In this document: piece after piece, positions 43,010-55,200 of the stretch | How the letters are laid out: the number at the start of each line of letters is the position of its first letter | Position numbering within the stretch: position 1 is the stretch's first letter | Assembly: GCA_002428525.1 (NCBI GenBank) | Contig: DIWU01000008.1 | Location: 1-64,000, forward strand | Source of the DNA: a bacterium UBP14_UBA6098 | GTDB taxonomy: Bacteria > UBP14 > UBA6098 | DNA length: 64,000 nucleotides | Direction of reading: 5' to 3' | Program-made: the position numbers and the translations under genes | The notes under the pieces: model-generated | What the model saw: only the letters and a program-made list of their open reading frames with translations | The model's database searches: none | Told to the model about the DNA's origin: nothing

Positions 43010-44190
43010 TGAGAATCTCGATTCTTGGAATAAGAGGCTTGCCCGCCCGTTACGGCGGTTTCGAGACCAATGTCCAGATTACCGCGAAGGAACTGGTCGA
43101 GCGAGGCCACGAGGTAGTCGTCTATTGCCGCGGCAAAAGAAACGGGCGCGACAAGACATGGAATGGTGTCAAGCTTCGCTACCTGCCCTCCATCGAATCG
43201 AAAAACCTATCGACAATCAGCCATACAACCCTCGCCGCAATTTCATGCATCTTCCATCGCTCCGATGTCGTCCACCTCTACAATGTCGGCAATTCCTTTC
43301 TGATTCCGCTTCTCAAGCTTTTCGGCAAAAAGGTTATTCTCTCTGTTGACGGCGTTGAATGGCGAAGAAAGAAGTTCGGTGTTATCGGAAGCACATGGAT
43401 GCACCTGTCCGAAAAGTTCGCCACTATGTTCGCCCGCGCCATCGTTGTGGATTCCCTCAAAGTCGGCGAATATTACAAAAATCAATACAACACCGAGACC
43501 GTCTATATCCCCTACGGTAGCTATATCAACGAGAATCGCGAACATAGCGGGATTATGGAGAAATTCGGGCTCGAACAACAAAAATATCTTCTATTCGTCG
43601 GAAGGTTCATCCCCGAGAAGGGCATAGACAAACTGCTCGAGTCATACTCTCGAATTCGCACCGATATGCCGCTCGTCGTCGTCGGCGATAACCCCTACGA
43701 CCCAATCTATGTCGAAAAACTGAAGTCTATCGCCCCCCCCGGCACGGTGTTCACCGGCGCTGTTTATGGCGACGAGATGGCCGAGCTATACTCGAACTCA
43801 TTCCTCTTCGTCAGCCCGAGCGAGCTCGAGGGGACAAGCCCCGCATTGCTCGAGGCGATGGGCGCCGGGACTTGCGCTGTCGTCAACGGGATCCCCGAAC
43901 AGCTCGAAACTATCTCCGACGCCGGAGTCCATTACAAGGTCAACGACCTTCACGATCTCACCCGCAAGATTCAGAACCTTATCGACAACCCGGCCGTCCG
44001 CGACGAATTCGCCTCCAAGGCCAAAGAGCGCGTCGAGAAGTATTACAGGTGGGACAGAATACTCGACTACTACGAAAACCTGCTCGCCCAGATCGCGGGA
44101 ATCGAGCTTCCCTCGCGTGCCAAGGCCGAGATCTCAGTTTCGGACGAGATAGTCCGCCGGAAGAAAACGGCCACGCCCGACACGGTTTAA
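43009..44190 (+). CDS. GT4 glycosyltransferase with DUF1972-type N-terminus
   Basis: 393 residues. ILGIRGLPARYGGFETNVQ is the DUF1972 signature seen in putative rhamnosyltransferases. The C-terminal GT-B half has LLFVGRFIPEKGIDKLLESY, VVVGDNPYD and the EX7E-like SELEGTSPALLEAMGAGT. It is cytoplasmic, using a nucleotide sugar. The gene directly upstream makes dTDP-rhamnose, so rhamnose is a likely donor. The C-terminal 20 residues are low-complexity. Confidence 0.9.
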   Translation: MRISILGIRGLPARYGGFETNVQITAKELVERGHEVVVYCRGKRNGRDKTWNGVKLRYLPSIESKNLSTISHTTLAAISCIFHRSDVVHLYNVGNSFLIPLLKLFGKKVILSVDGVEWRRKKFGVIGSTWMHLSEKFATMFARAIVVDSLKVGEYYKNQYNTETVYIPYGSYINENREHSGIMEKFGLEQQKYLLFVGRFIPEKGIDKLLESYSRIRTDMPLVVVGDNPYDPIYVEKLKSIAPPGTVFTGAVYGDEMAELYSNSFLFVSPSELEGTSPALLEAMGAGTCAVVNGIPEQLETISDAGVHYKVNDLHDLTRKIQNLIDNPAVRDEFASKAKERVEKYYRWDRILDYYENLLAQIAGIELPSRAKAEISVSDEIVRRKKTATPDTV

Positions 44191-44272
44191 AAACACACCG
44201 ATGAAAAATCTCTATATTATAATGTATATTACTCTTTTAATAGTCTCAAAGATCGAACACGGTATGATCTAA

Positions 44273-45781
44273 TTGAAGAACTGTCTGGTTAAATCCATTG
44301 CCGTTGCGGCTATCCTCGCCTTCGCGGCCTTCTCCGACGAGGGACGCTCGATCGCCGATGATTGGCCCTCCCTTCAAGTCTTCCGCGAATTGGAACTGCG
44401 CGGACTGATCGAGCTTCAGCCGAATGTGTGGCCGCTCCGCTCCGGGCGAATGCTTTCCGCGTTGCCGTCGAACCCTGTGGATGAACAGACCGGAATTTGG
44501 TCGAAGGAACTTCGCCGCACCCTCGAATCCACTATCCTAAAAAACAATACTGTGACAGTTATCTTCGAGCCGGGAATCGATGCGATACTCAACAACCCCC
44601 GCGATCCGAACGATCGCTTCTATCCCAAATTCCTCCTCGGTGGCGGAATGGCCAAAGGCCCGGTCGAGGGCTTTGTCTCCTACGATGTCAATCTCAAATG
44701 GGCGCGCGAGGAGAACTATCGCGGACGGCAATGGTCGGGCTTCGCGGGAAGGCCGGATCAGGTTTACCTTCGCGCGGACGACAGCGATTGGGGCGTTCAA
44801 TTCGGCAAGGACTATCTTTCTTGGGGCGAGGGCTTGGTGCTCGGCCGCGCGCACGACCCCTTCGACCGGATAGACTATGAAGTGGACATCGGCCGGTTGC
44901 GCTTTTCCGGCTTCAACGGCTGGCTCGATCCTTTGGATGTTTTCACGGCAAGCGGCGACACGCTCATTAGAAACAAGGCGCAACGCTATCTCGCCGGCCA
45001 CCGCCTCGAATTCCTGTCCAAGCACTTCAGCGTCGCGCTCTATGAGACCATCCTCTATGGCGGCGTCGGGCGCCCCTTGGAGGCAATCTACACCGTCCCG
45101 TTCTATTGGTTCCACGCCCAACAGCTCAACCTCGGCCTCGACGACAACACTATGGTGGGCGGCGATTTTCAGGTGTTGTTGCCGCCGGCGAGGCTCTCTT
45201 TGGAGTTCCTCGTCGATGATATTCAGGTCGAAAAGCAATCGCAGGGCGACGAAGAACCGCCCGAGATCGCCCTCGCGGTTCAGGCCGACCTCGGCACGAC
45301 GATAGCGCAAAGATGGGTGACCTTCTCCGCCCGATACGAGGGCGTCACGAATTGGACATATAACCAGAACAAGGTTTGGAATAGGTATCTCTATATGAAT
45401 CAGCCTCTCGGCTCCGAGCTCGGCAACGACGCAGACAGGGCCTCTCTCGGCGCGAAGATTATGCTCTCTCCGGCGATGCTAATCAACCTCGAGGGCTTCT
45501 ATTCTCGGAGGGGCGAGGGACGCATCGAAGCCTTTTGGTCGGAACCGTGGATTCATATGGAAGGTAACTACACAGAGCCTTTCCCGACAGGGGTTGTCGA
45601 GGAAACCGCCGGCGGGATTCTCGAGATCGCGGGCTCGATCTGGCCATATCTTTTTTGGAATGCGGACCTCGAGATCGGCACAAAAAAAGATTTTTTACAC
45701 GAGTCTGGCGCGAAAATGGACTATTGGAGCGTAGGGTTAGGCCTCAGTTGTGCTACAAATATTGAGCTGAATATCAGATAA
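44273..45781 (+). CDS. Wzi-like capsule assembly outer-membrane protein
   Basis: 502 residues from a TTG start. After the signal peptide a helical region (DDWPSLQVFRELELRGLIEL) leads to a beta-barrel: FGKDYLSWGEGLVLGRAHDPFD and LEFLVDDIQVE are the hallmarks of the Caps_assemb_Wzi group. Wzi helps attach capsule or exopolysaccharide to the surface. It closes the polysaccharide locus and is followed by a terminator. An 82-base gap precedes it, with a TATAAT at 44217-44222 that may be a separate promoter. Confidence 0.78.
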   Translation: MKNCLVKSIAVAAILAFAAFSDEGRSIADDWPSLQVFRELELRGLIELQPNVWPLRSGRMLSALPSNPVDEQTGIWSKELRRTLESTILKNNTVTVIFEPGIDAILNNPRDPNDRFYPKFLLGGGMAKGPVEGFVSYDVNLKWAREENYRGRQWSGFAGRPDQVYLRADDSDWGVQFGKDYLSWGEGLVLGRAHDPFDRIDYEVDIGRLRFSGFNGWLDPLDVFTASGDTLIRNKAQRYLAGHRLEFLSKHFSVALYETILYGGVGRPLEAIYTVPFYWFHAQQLNLGLDDNTMVGGDFQVLLPPARLSLEFLVDDIQVEKQSQGDEEPPEIALAVQADLGTTIAQRWVTFSARYEGVTNWTYNQNKVWNRYLYMNQPLGSELGNDADRASLGAKIMLSPAMLINLEGFYSRRGEGRIEAFWSEPWIHMEGNYTEPFPTGVVEETAGGILEIAGSIWPYLFWNADLEIGTKKDFLHESGAKMDYWSVGLGLSCATNIELNIR

Positions 45782-45868
45782 CAATATGATTTATAATAAC
45801 TTAGTAAACATCGTAAAACAATAAATACAGAGTAATTGTTAAAACATGTTTAAAAACAACAGGTTAGA

Positions 45869-45897
45869 CAAATAAAAAAAATAACTTTTTTTATTTG
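45869..45897. terminator. AT-rich hairpin terminator after the wzi-like gene
   Basis: A perfect 12-bp inverted repeat (caaataaaaaaa at 45869-45880, tttttttatttg at 45886-45897) with a 5-base loop. The stem itself supplies a T-run. It overlaps the -35 of a possible promoter by a few bases. Confidence 0.65.
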
Positions 45898-45922
45898 ACT
45901 TTGAAATATCGCGCTATATATT
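45895..45922 (+). promoter_or_regulatory. Possible distal promoter for the giant protein gene
   Basis: TTGACT (45895-45900), 16 bases, TATATT (45917-45922). Its transcript would have a leader of about 400 bases. Confidence 0.35.
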
Positions 45923-46072
45923 TACTAAAAGCAAATGCTTAGGCGGGAGAAAAAAATTTATTTGGAAGGAACAAGATAAAAAATTATCGATTAATCGTTG
46001 TAATGCTTGAATTAATTGAAGAAGCTCGACGAGCTATCCTCTTTTTATGAGAAACGGAGTTAAAAAAAGGTC

Positions 46073-46101
46073 TTGACAGTAGGTAGTTTGGTTCTTATTT
46101 T
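46073..46101 (+). promoter_or_regulatory. Sigma-70-type promoter of the giant protein gene
   Basis: TTGACA (46073-46078), 17 bases, TATTTT (46096-46101). The transcript would carry a leader of at least 130 bases with small stem-loops: cctgcc/ggcggg near 46112-46130, gccg/cggc near 46162-46174. The stretch 45782-46241 has no other gene. Confidence 0.65.
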
Positions 46102-46241
46102 TCGCGAAACCTGCCGCAATGTTGGCGGGGATTCTGTATTTTTTTCGGGGCGGGCTCCGAATAGCCGATTAACGGCTTTTTGGGTTAACCCCTTTTAATC
46201 GAGGAACTTAAAGCAATTTATCTTCAACCTTAGGAGGCTTA

Positions 46242-49200
46242 GTGGAAAGTGTTTCCGCAAAGAAGATGAGTGTAATGAAAACGATAGAAAATCGAACAAA
46301 ACGAAGAAAGGAGAAGGGCGTAATGAAGAACAGCATTTATGCGGCCCTGCTACTTGGCCTTTTGCTCTCCGTGGGAGCGGTTTTCGCTCAAGGAAGCGGA
46401 AGCGATTGGCAGTATTGTAATGCTTTCAATGTCGTGTCCCCCGCGGGCACGCCCGGTGGCCCGGTTTACGGAACTCAGCTTCCGTCGATCTACACCACCG
46501 ACTACTCTTCCGTCACGAGCTTCACTCCTGTGAGTGCTTGGAGACGAGGAGCCTTTGAAGTCGGCTCCGACGGTTTCGAGAGCCCGGTTCGTATGAGCCA
46601 CGACAACGTGGTTCTTCGTCTGGACATGCTCTCCGGAACAGACAATAAAGAGATTCGCGGTATCACCCTCACAATCTGGGGTTCCCGCGATTTCGATCCG
46701 AATGAGGATCTCACCCCGATTCTCCCGCCGGACGCCGCCGCTCATTACGGCGTCGATCCGACCGAGGCCGACACCCTTACCGGTGTTCAGTTCTACATCG
46801 ACAAAGGCGCTTCCGCCGGTTCCGATGTGAACATCCTCGACCGCATTGACATCATGGGAATCGCCGAGCAGATCGCTACGGATCCGATCACTCTTTATCT
46901 CGATCATTTCGATCCGACTCTGACGGATGTTCTCACACCCGAGTCCCAGTGGACGATGGTTTCGTCAACCGGCGGCCCCTACACCGGATGGAAAAAATGG
47001 CAAACCACCATTTACTTCCGCGACGGTATCGCAGTCCCCTACGAGGGAACATTCAACAGCGAGCGCTACGGCCTCGAGTTCTACCGCATCTGGATCGCTC
47101 TCCAAATGGCCGGTTGCCACGATTGTTGCGGCGAATCCGGTATGGAAAGATATCCCGGTGACGGCGGTATCGAGGGTATTTCCAACGCCGACTCCTTCTT
47201 CATCGAGATCGAGAGCAGGAACGATATCATAGTTTATCGTAACTACGGCTCCATCTTCAATCGCGTCGATATGACGGCGACACTCACCGATGTCGTGTGG
47301 AACAATCCGTTCCCCGCACCGGCCGATGCCTCCCGTTGGGCGCGCAGTGAAATGATCAAGGGTTGGGACGAGATTTCGCCTTATATCGCGAATCTCTATC
47401 CGCGCGACGAGGTTTCCACCAACGACTGGATCTCCGATATCCTCTGCGACGAAGAGAACGATTCTATCTTCACCGCCGACAGCGTTCAGCCCATCGCGAT
47501 AGTCGCTTGGGACAAGGGAACCTGCGTCGATTCGGCCTTCATGGAGATTCGTTACATCAACGATTCCTTCTACGGCCTTACCCCGCCGACGAACTTCCCC
47601 GCCCGCATCGACTCGATCTCTTGGCGCAGTCCGCTCAACTTCCCGTATGATACGGCTAACGGCGACATCACCACGGGTTGGCAGTGGAACCTCAAGCACA
47701 GCTATCGCAATCCCGGCGATTGGAGCTGGGGAACCACCGGCTGGTCCGGAATGAGCAGTTCTTGGACAGAGGCTTGGGCTAATGAAGTCTGCGGAATGGA
47801 TGCTTTCTGCGGAAAAGACACCTTTGTCGTGACGATCGGTAGAGATTCGACCGGCAACTACTTCCCGCCGTTCATCGACGGCGCCTATGTTCAGGTGACC
47901 TTCCGCGTCTTCAGCAGAACCAACAACTTCCGTTATGACCGCCCCGGCTTCTTCTCGCCCGGCGTCGTTAACGATACCGTTTGGACATTCAAGGTTGACC
48001 TCTCCGGCCCGATCGCCGAGCTTACCTGCCCCTCCGCTGAGGGTCACGACGGCGAGACCAGAGAGTTCGCGACCAATGCCCGCCGCGACAATATCGAGGG
48101 CGAATGGATCAATTGGCGTTGGTTGGCCGACAGCCTTCCGACCCTCCATATCGACCTCACCGACAAATATCAGGACGTCCACGATACCCAAAACCATGGC
48201 ATTACGACATGGGCTGGCGGTTTCGGCGGCGCCGGTATGAATTGGCGCAATTTCGAGCTTACCCTCCAGATTCAACACTGCGATGGTGAGTGGTCCGAAA
48301 TATACCTCGACGAGACCGATCTCGGTTACGGCCTTTGGGTCGATGAGGCCAACAACGGCTTCGAGGCTCAGATGATCGTTAACTTCGAGGAGCTCGTGGA
48401 ACACCATCCCGGCTGGGCCGGCATAGTTCCGTTCGAGTCCGGCGATTTCGTTTATGTCATTCTCACCGAGCTCGTGGACGATCCCGACTATGGTCAGGGT
48501 AGCCAAGGCGGCGGCGTTGCCGACATCTACCCCCGCGACAGCTGGGGAACGACCGGCGGAGCCGATGGTAACTACGGCACTCAAAACAGGCTTGGAAGGA
48601 ACCATGTTCCGGTTATCGCCGATGTCATCGGCGTCGCTCCGGGCTATACCACCTATGCCTACGATACACTTGCTATCCTTCGCATAGACCTCGAAGGCCC
48701 GACCGCTCCGGATACATTCTTCTATCCTCCCAAAGAGTGGGTCACCTCCGACAGCTTCCAGATCATCACCCTCAACATCTACGACCAGATCGGTTGCGAT
48801 GAGTGGGACATGAATGTCGATCTTCCGCTTTCCGATTCAGCCAGCATCTATCATCGTATCTCCGGTATCTATTCCGGTAGCACCGACCAAGAAGCCCGCA
48901 TCTGCATGAACCTCAAGGTTCGCGGTTGCGACGGTAGCTGGCATCCTTACTATCATTCCGCCGCTTACGGCGGCAGTGTTCCCGACGGCAGGAACTTCTG
49001 CGTTGGCGAGCCCGATGCTATCGCGCTCGATGTCACCAAGAAGTTCAACGAGTGGGGCGTCAGGCTTACCTACGATCCTTATCGCAGAATGCCTACACAG
49101 GCCCACTTCCGTCCGGGCGACGAGGTTTGTGTGACCGTTTACGCTTGGGACAACGCTATCACAACTTGTCAGAGCGAACCCGGCACCGCAGGCCCTGTCA

Positions 49201-52200
49201 CCGGTTGGGATGACGACAACGATCCGTGGGTCGGAACCTATCCGCTATACTGCTCCGATGGAACCATCGGCCATACGGTCGATTATCTCGTTCCGAGCAG
49301 GAACGAAGGCTATGACAGGCTCGACCCGGATTATCTCTATCACACGGTAAGCCACATTGCCCGCTGGACATTCTATGTCGATTGCCATGCGCCGATCTTC
49401 ACCGATGCGAACCTCGGCGGCTTCTGCAACGACACCATGTTCTTCAAGTTCAAGGATGTCTCGGCCAATGTTCACGGCATGTATTGCGACAACTGGGTTG
49501 CAAAGATCGGCGAGATGCACGGCGAATTCGTCGAGGGTGCTGACATCGTCATCACCTTCACCGACACGCTGACCGCCGGCGGTCCCTATACCGACGAGAT
49601 CATCTTCCAAGACCTCAAGTTCTACGATGTTCATGTCGCGTATCATGCAATTCCCGGAAGAGAATATCAATACTACTATGCGCAACTCGTTCCCGATCCG
49701 ACCGAGGTGCGCGGCGCCATCCTCAAGCTTTACGGCGACGGCTCCGATGCCACATGCAACTTCTTCCAGCCCCACGACAAGGTCGTCTGGAAGCTTTATG
49801 CCGGCGACAGCCCGGATGTTCCGTGGTATCCCGCCTCTTCGGTCACCGTTTCCGGCGGCACCTATCGTTGGTTCCACACCTACGATCCGTATAGCTCTCC
49901 GACAAGCTCCTTCATGGCTTGGCGCTATGGCCGCAACGATTACACCGGTGAAAATGTCGATACTCTCGGCGTTTCCTACTGGCTCGATGTTCCCGATATG
50001 CACGATTGGAACAACCCCAACTGGGCGCTTATCCAAACCGACAGCTTCGTTATTCAGTCCGAGACATGGCTCAATAGCGTAATGTGGTTCAACGACGGCG
50101 CTTACGATGCCTATCAGACCGCCGCGGATTACAACTATCCGCCCGACCTGACCGGTAAGTATAAGACCATGTTCTCCGCATGGACCGGCTACTATCTGGA
50201 TTGGGAACTCGCTCGTGAAGATGGCGATATGGAAGCCTATTCCGAGATGGAAGAGACCGATCCGTATGTCGATTTCTATGCTAAGGACCTCAACTTCATC
50301 GTCGCCGAGATCTACACCTGCACCGACTCGATCATCTGGGAGTGCCTCGCCGGATCCGATCCGGATGAAGACACACTCACCGGTCGTGTTCCGCATGTTG
50401 TTCTCGAGCTTCGCGACGCCGCAGGCTCCCTCGTTTGGACGATCGACGAGTGGTATGACTGCGATTGTATTCCTTGCTTCCTGAAATACTATCCGGAGCG
50501 TTCCGGTTGTGTCGATTGGGGAAGACTCCATATCGGCCCGATCGATCAGGACAGCGTATGGCTATACACGATCCGTCGCATCGACACACTCGAGACCGAG
50601 CCCGAACTCGTCACCGATACGGTTCTTGGCTACCTCGACGGCGATAAGCTCGATGTCACCCTGACCTTCAATGTTCGCGAGCCGAACGACTTCGGATTAG
50701 CCGCGAATTACACCAAGCATGTCTTCAACTGGATGTATGAGATCGACATGCAGGCCCCGACGGCGGTCTTCCTCGATCCGTCCGGCACCACCGGCTACGA
50801 AGAGGTCAACTGCCATCTCGTTCACGACGAGAACAATGAGATCAGACTCAGACTCGAGGACATCTATGACACCGGCGTAGGTTGCGCTCCGGGTCTCACC
50901 GTTGCTCCGGGCTGGTCAACTGTTTGGCCGATTCCGGCCGTTCAGCCCTCCTCCGACTGGGTGAAGTATTTCTACAACACCACAGTTCCCGAGCCGGCCG
51001 GACTTACCTACAACCCCGGCACCGAGCCCTACTACTATTGGACCAGCGACGGTTACGAGGTGCATAACTGCGCCCGCGAAGCCTTTGTCGCCCGTTCGAT
51101 GGATATGGGTATGGCGATTAGCATTTATCACGGTCTTAACAGGTCCGGCTCTGTTCCGACACCTGTTACCACCTCTCTTACAAGAGACACTATCTTCATC
51201 GCCGACAGCATCTATGCCGAAGCCGTCATTCAAGACCGTCTCGGCAACACTCAGCTTGTCTCCAGCAAGAAGATGGGTCTCGACAATACGACCCCGAAGG
51301 TCAAGGGCTTTGCCCTTGCAACGATGGATCGCGCCGTTATCGGCACCGACTCGCTCGGCGCTCCGATCTACGGCGATCCGACGATCAACAACTGGAATGA
51401 CGACCTGTTCAAGCTTCCGTGGTCCGTTCCCGATCAGGACAGCATCGTTGGAATCTATAACTTCTCGGATGTCTGCACCGTTCTCGTTCGCCTTTGGTTC
51501 AACGACAACATGGACATGCGCGAAGCCGATCACCTTTACGGCCACATCGTTCGCTTCCAGCCTCAGGGATGGACGCACTGGTTCCCGGTGCTCCCGCTCG
51601 AGACTGTTGCGGCTGGTGTTGGCGGTCTTCGTTACCCGATGGCTCAATACTATGTCGATTATCGTGATGTGACGGTTGGCTACTCGCGTCCGGCTCCGGA
51701 AGGCGAAATCGCTCCCGAAACACCCGGTTCCGCCGAGGCTTACGACGCCGGTTGGAACAGCGATAGAGAGTGGATTGGTTATATGGTTCTGGCCGGCTCC
51801 GGCGCCATGGACGGTATCGGAAAACTCCGCGTTCAGGGCTTCGATGACAACGCCAACAACTATATGATGGCCGTCGAATATCCGATTCGTATTGTCACCG
51901 GCATGCCTTGGGGCATGACACTCGAGTGGCCGCGCGTTGACGTCTATGACACCGCTCCGACCTATCCTTGGGATGGCAGGCCGAGCGATGTCGATAGAAT
52001 CACCGGTTGGAGCACCTCCGGCGAGTATCTTGAGGATTCCACCCGTTGCGGCTTCAATGTTGACTCCAGAAAGAAGGAAGTCACCGGTTACTGGGACAAC
52101 AGCCTCGCCGAGACCGACTCCGTCGTCTTCAAGATGTGGTGGACTGACACCCCGCATCCGGCAGGCACAGTCCTTACCACCGGCTACACCTATCATTGGG

Positions 52201-55200
52201 TCGAGGACAACATGCACTCGCCGAACATCTGGATCGAAGACGGCAATACATGGGTCGCGATCCCGACCGAGGATATCGATATTCTCCATGAGTATTACAA
52301 CACCCTCGGTGGAGCGCCCACGCTCTACTCGAACAACCAGAAGTATCTCCATATCGTTATGGAGGCCTACAGCAGATTCCGCCCGGTCGATCCGTTCTTG
52401 ACGACAACGAAACTCAATGTTCTCGTTGACAACAAGCGCGCCGACCCCGAGTTGGTTTATGTCGGCGGCGGACAGGTTATTCATGGCGACCATACGGTTC
52501 TTCCCTATGGTTCCACGACCCTCAAGCTCTGCTGGGGCGGTGTCGATGTCTATCAAATCGACAAAATGGCCATCTGGCTCCACAGCCTCATCGATGGAAC
52601 GAATTACTCGCTCTACCCTGAAGGCGCTTATCTCGATAACTTCGAGCAAGTCAGAGCAACAACCCCGCTCTACTTCTCGCCGGCAGAGTCGGTTATCTGC
52701 CTCGAGTATTCGAATCCGGAAGGCTTGCCGCCCGGAATGTGGACAGTCAGCTGGAAGGCCTTCGACGCCATCCATAATGTGATCGAGTATGACGGTGGTA
52801 TCACCGAATACTGGACCTACTATCACCCGGATTGCGAGTTCGACTTCTTCGATGCCGACACTCTCACGATCCTTCGTCCCCCGTTCGTCGCCCGCGGCGC
52901 GAACCTGATCGACGCCCTGAAGTCCGTTTCGGAAAACTTCGCGGCTATCGAGAACTCGGACGATATCTACCCGTGGTGGCTCTCCGATATGGAGAACGAG
53001 TGGCCCGATTGGCCGACTTGGGGATGGATCGACACCGATGCTATCGGTTCTATCGATACTCTTCCCGATTTCTACAGAATCGAGGAGTTCCAGCCCCTTA
53101 TTCAAGTCACAACCTTCAATAACCCGGACTTCACCTCCAGCGATCCCTTCTTGAGGGCATTCACGGAGGCCGGCGGATACTTGGGCGACAGCTTGTATGT
53201 CCTCCTCGAGTATCTCCCGTCGGACACCAATGTCCGCTGGGTTGACCTTCGCATCTCCGACTACTGGGGTGGCCCGATCTCCGGATCGAACCCCGAAATC
53301 GTCGTGAGACTCGAGAGAACGAGTATCTACACGGTCGGTGAGCGTTCGTTCTGGGTCTATAAGTGGACCGTTGACGATCAAGACAACCGTTACGACGGCT
53401 TGGTCAAGATCGTCGCCACGGCGAGCACCTACAGCTATGTTAGCTCGTCCTACCACGATTGGGATCATGTCGGCTATCTCCTCCTCGACACCTACGATCC
53501 TACCTACGAGGTCAGTATGCTCAGGGACGATTCCACGGTTCCGTTCCGTGCTGTCAACCCGGTCGAATACCCCGAAGAGGAATACATCTGGGTCGTCAAC
53601 GAGGGTAGATTTAACCTCATCTTCAACTGGGACGAGACGATCTTCGATCCGGCCGCCCCGGGAGATCCGGTTTCATACTACAACTATAGCGACTATATCT
53701 ACACCAGAATGTGGGACTACATGAGGCTTTCGGTCGACGGTTTGCCGAACTACGGCAGATACGACGATCCGAACGACCACCTCGAGTCCAGACTCTGGGA
53801 CGATCAGCGCGACGAGTATGACATTCACAACTACTTCTGGCGTCAGCCGGATTACATGGCTCCGTTCAGCCCGTCCTCCTATGACGATGCGACAGTGGCT
53901 TACACCTTCAGCGATAAGCTCGCCTTCTTCGCCGATGATATCTACAGCTATGTCTGGGATGTCGCCGCGGCTCCGCAGGGTCTCACCGCTCAGGGTATCG
54001 CCTATCTCATGGTCAAAGGCCGCGACGCCGCCGGCAACATCCTCGACTACGAGGAAGCCCGCATCGGCGAAGCCAAGGGCAAGCTCGTCCTCATCGATAT
54101 CGAAGATCCTATCGTTGACGGCGACCTCATCGTCGCCACCGGCGAGACCTTCACCGGCTTCACCGGCGCGTTCGACGACAACTTCCTCGGAAGCAACTTC
54201 ACAGACCTCGCCGGCAACGGCTATGTCTATGTGATCGTCACCGACGGCAGTGGCGCTACGCTCGGCGACACCTTCTGGGTTGACGCCTCCGGTGCGGTTT
54301 CTTCGACACCGTGGATCGGCGCTTCGCCGGAACCGGGTGATCTCATCAATGTGACGGCTTACGATCTGGCTGGAAACGCCACGACCGTGACAATCACAGT
54401 CGTTCCCGAGGAGCATTGTTGCACATATGAGCTCTGCCCGGATTGGAACCTCATCGGCATCAGCGTTATGCCCGATCCGGTCCCGACCATCGGCGAGATA
54501 TTCCCCGGCATGACAGTCTATCGTATGGTTGACGGCGACTACGTGGCCGTTCCGCCCGCCGACCTTCTGGTCGCCGGCGAGGGCCTCGCGGTTTACCCGA
54601 CCGCCAGCACGACAGTTGAGATCTGCGGCGTTCCCGTCACAGAGTTCACAGTCGATCTGGTTCGCGGATGGAACCTCATCGGCGCTCCGTGGATGAATGC
54701 CGACTTCGCGACCCCGCACACGATTCCGGCCGACGCGGTCGATGCGACCGAGACCAGAATCTACAACTGCGGCGTCGATTATGTCCCGACGAACATGCTC
54801 TGGCATTGCAGAGGCCATCTCGTTATGGCTCTCGAAGAAGCCACGCTCTATGTTCCGGGTGACGCAGGTCGCAAGGTTGTCTATACGATCAAAGACACCA
54901 AGATCGAACCGGCCTTCACAGGCAAGCTCGTCTCCAAGAGTGGCGAGTTGACGTTCGGCGCCGCTAGTGGCGCGACCGTCGAGTTCGATCGCGGTATCGA
55001 TCGCTTCGCGATTCCGGCTCATGTCGGCGTCGGTTCAGTGGAACTCGGAAACGGACTCGATATCGACTATCGCGCGGTTGACAACACCATCAGGTGGGAT
55101 GTCGTCGCCGATGCCGCCTTCGAGGCCAACATCCAGATGTCAACCGATGAGTGGACGATCAGCTATGACGGCGTCGTCGTTGCCGACGGTTCCGTGATCA

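Noticed and set aside
46102..46241. Known riboswitch in the giant-gene leader
   Set aside because: Small stems are present, but I see no conserved core of c-di-GMP, cobalamin, TPP or SAM riboswitches.
46965..48605. Long minus-strand open frame (546 codons) inside the giant gene
   Set aside because: It is antisense to a well-supported secreted protein, with no Shine-Dalgarno or domain. It reflects biased third positions. The same holds for long antisense frames at 50916-53468, 53673-55022, 55702-57591 and 57841-58995.
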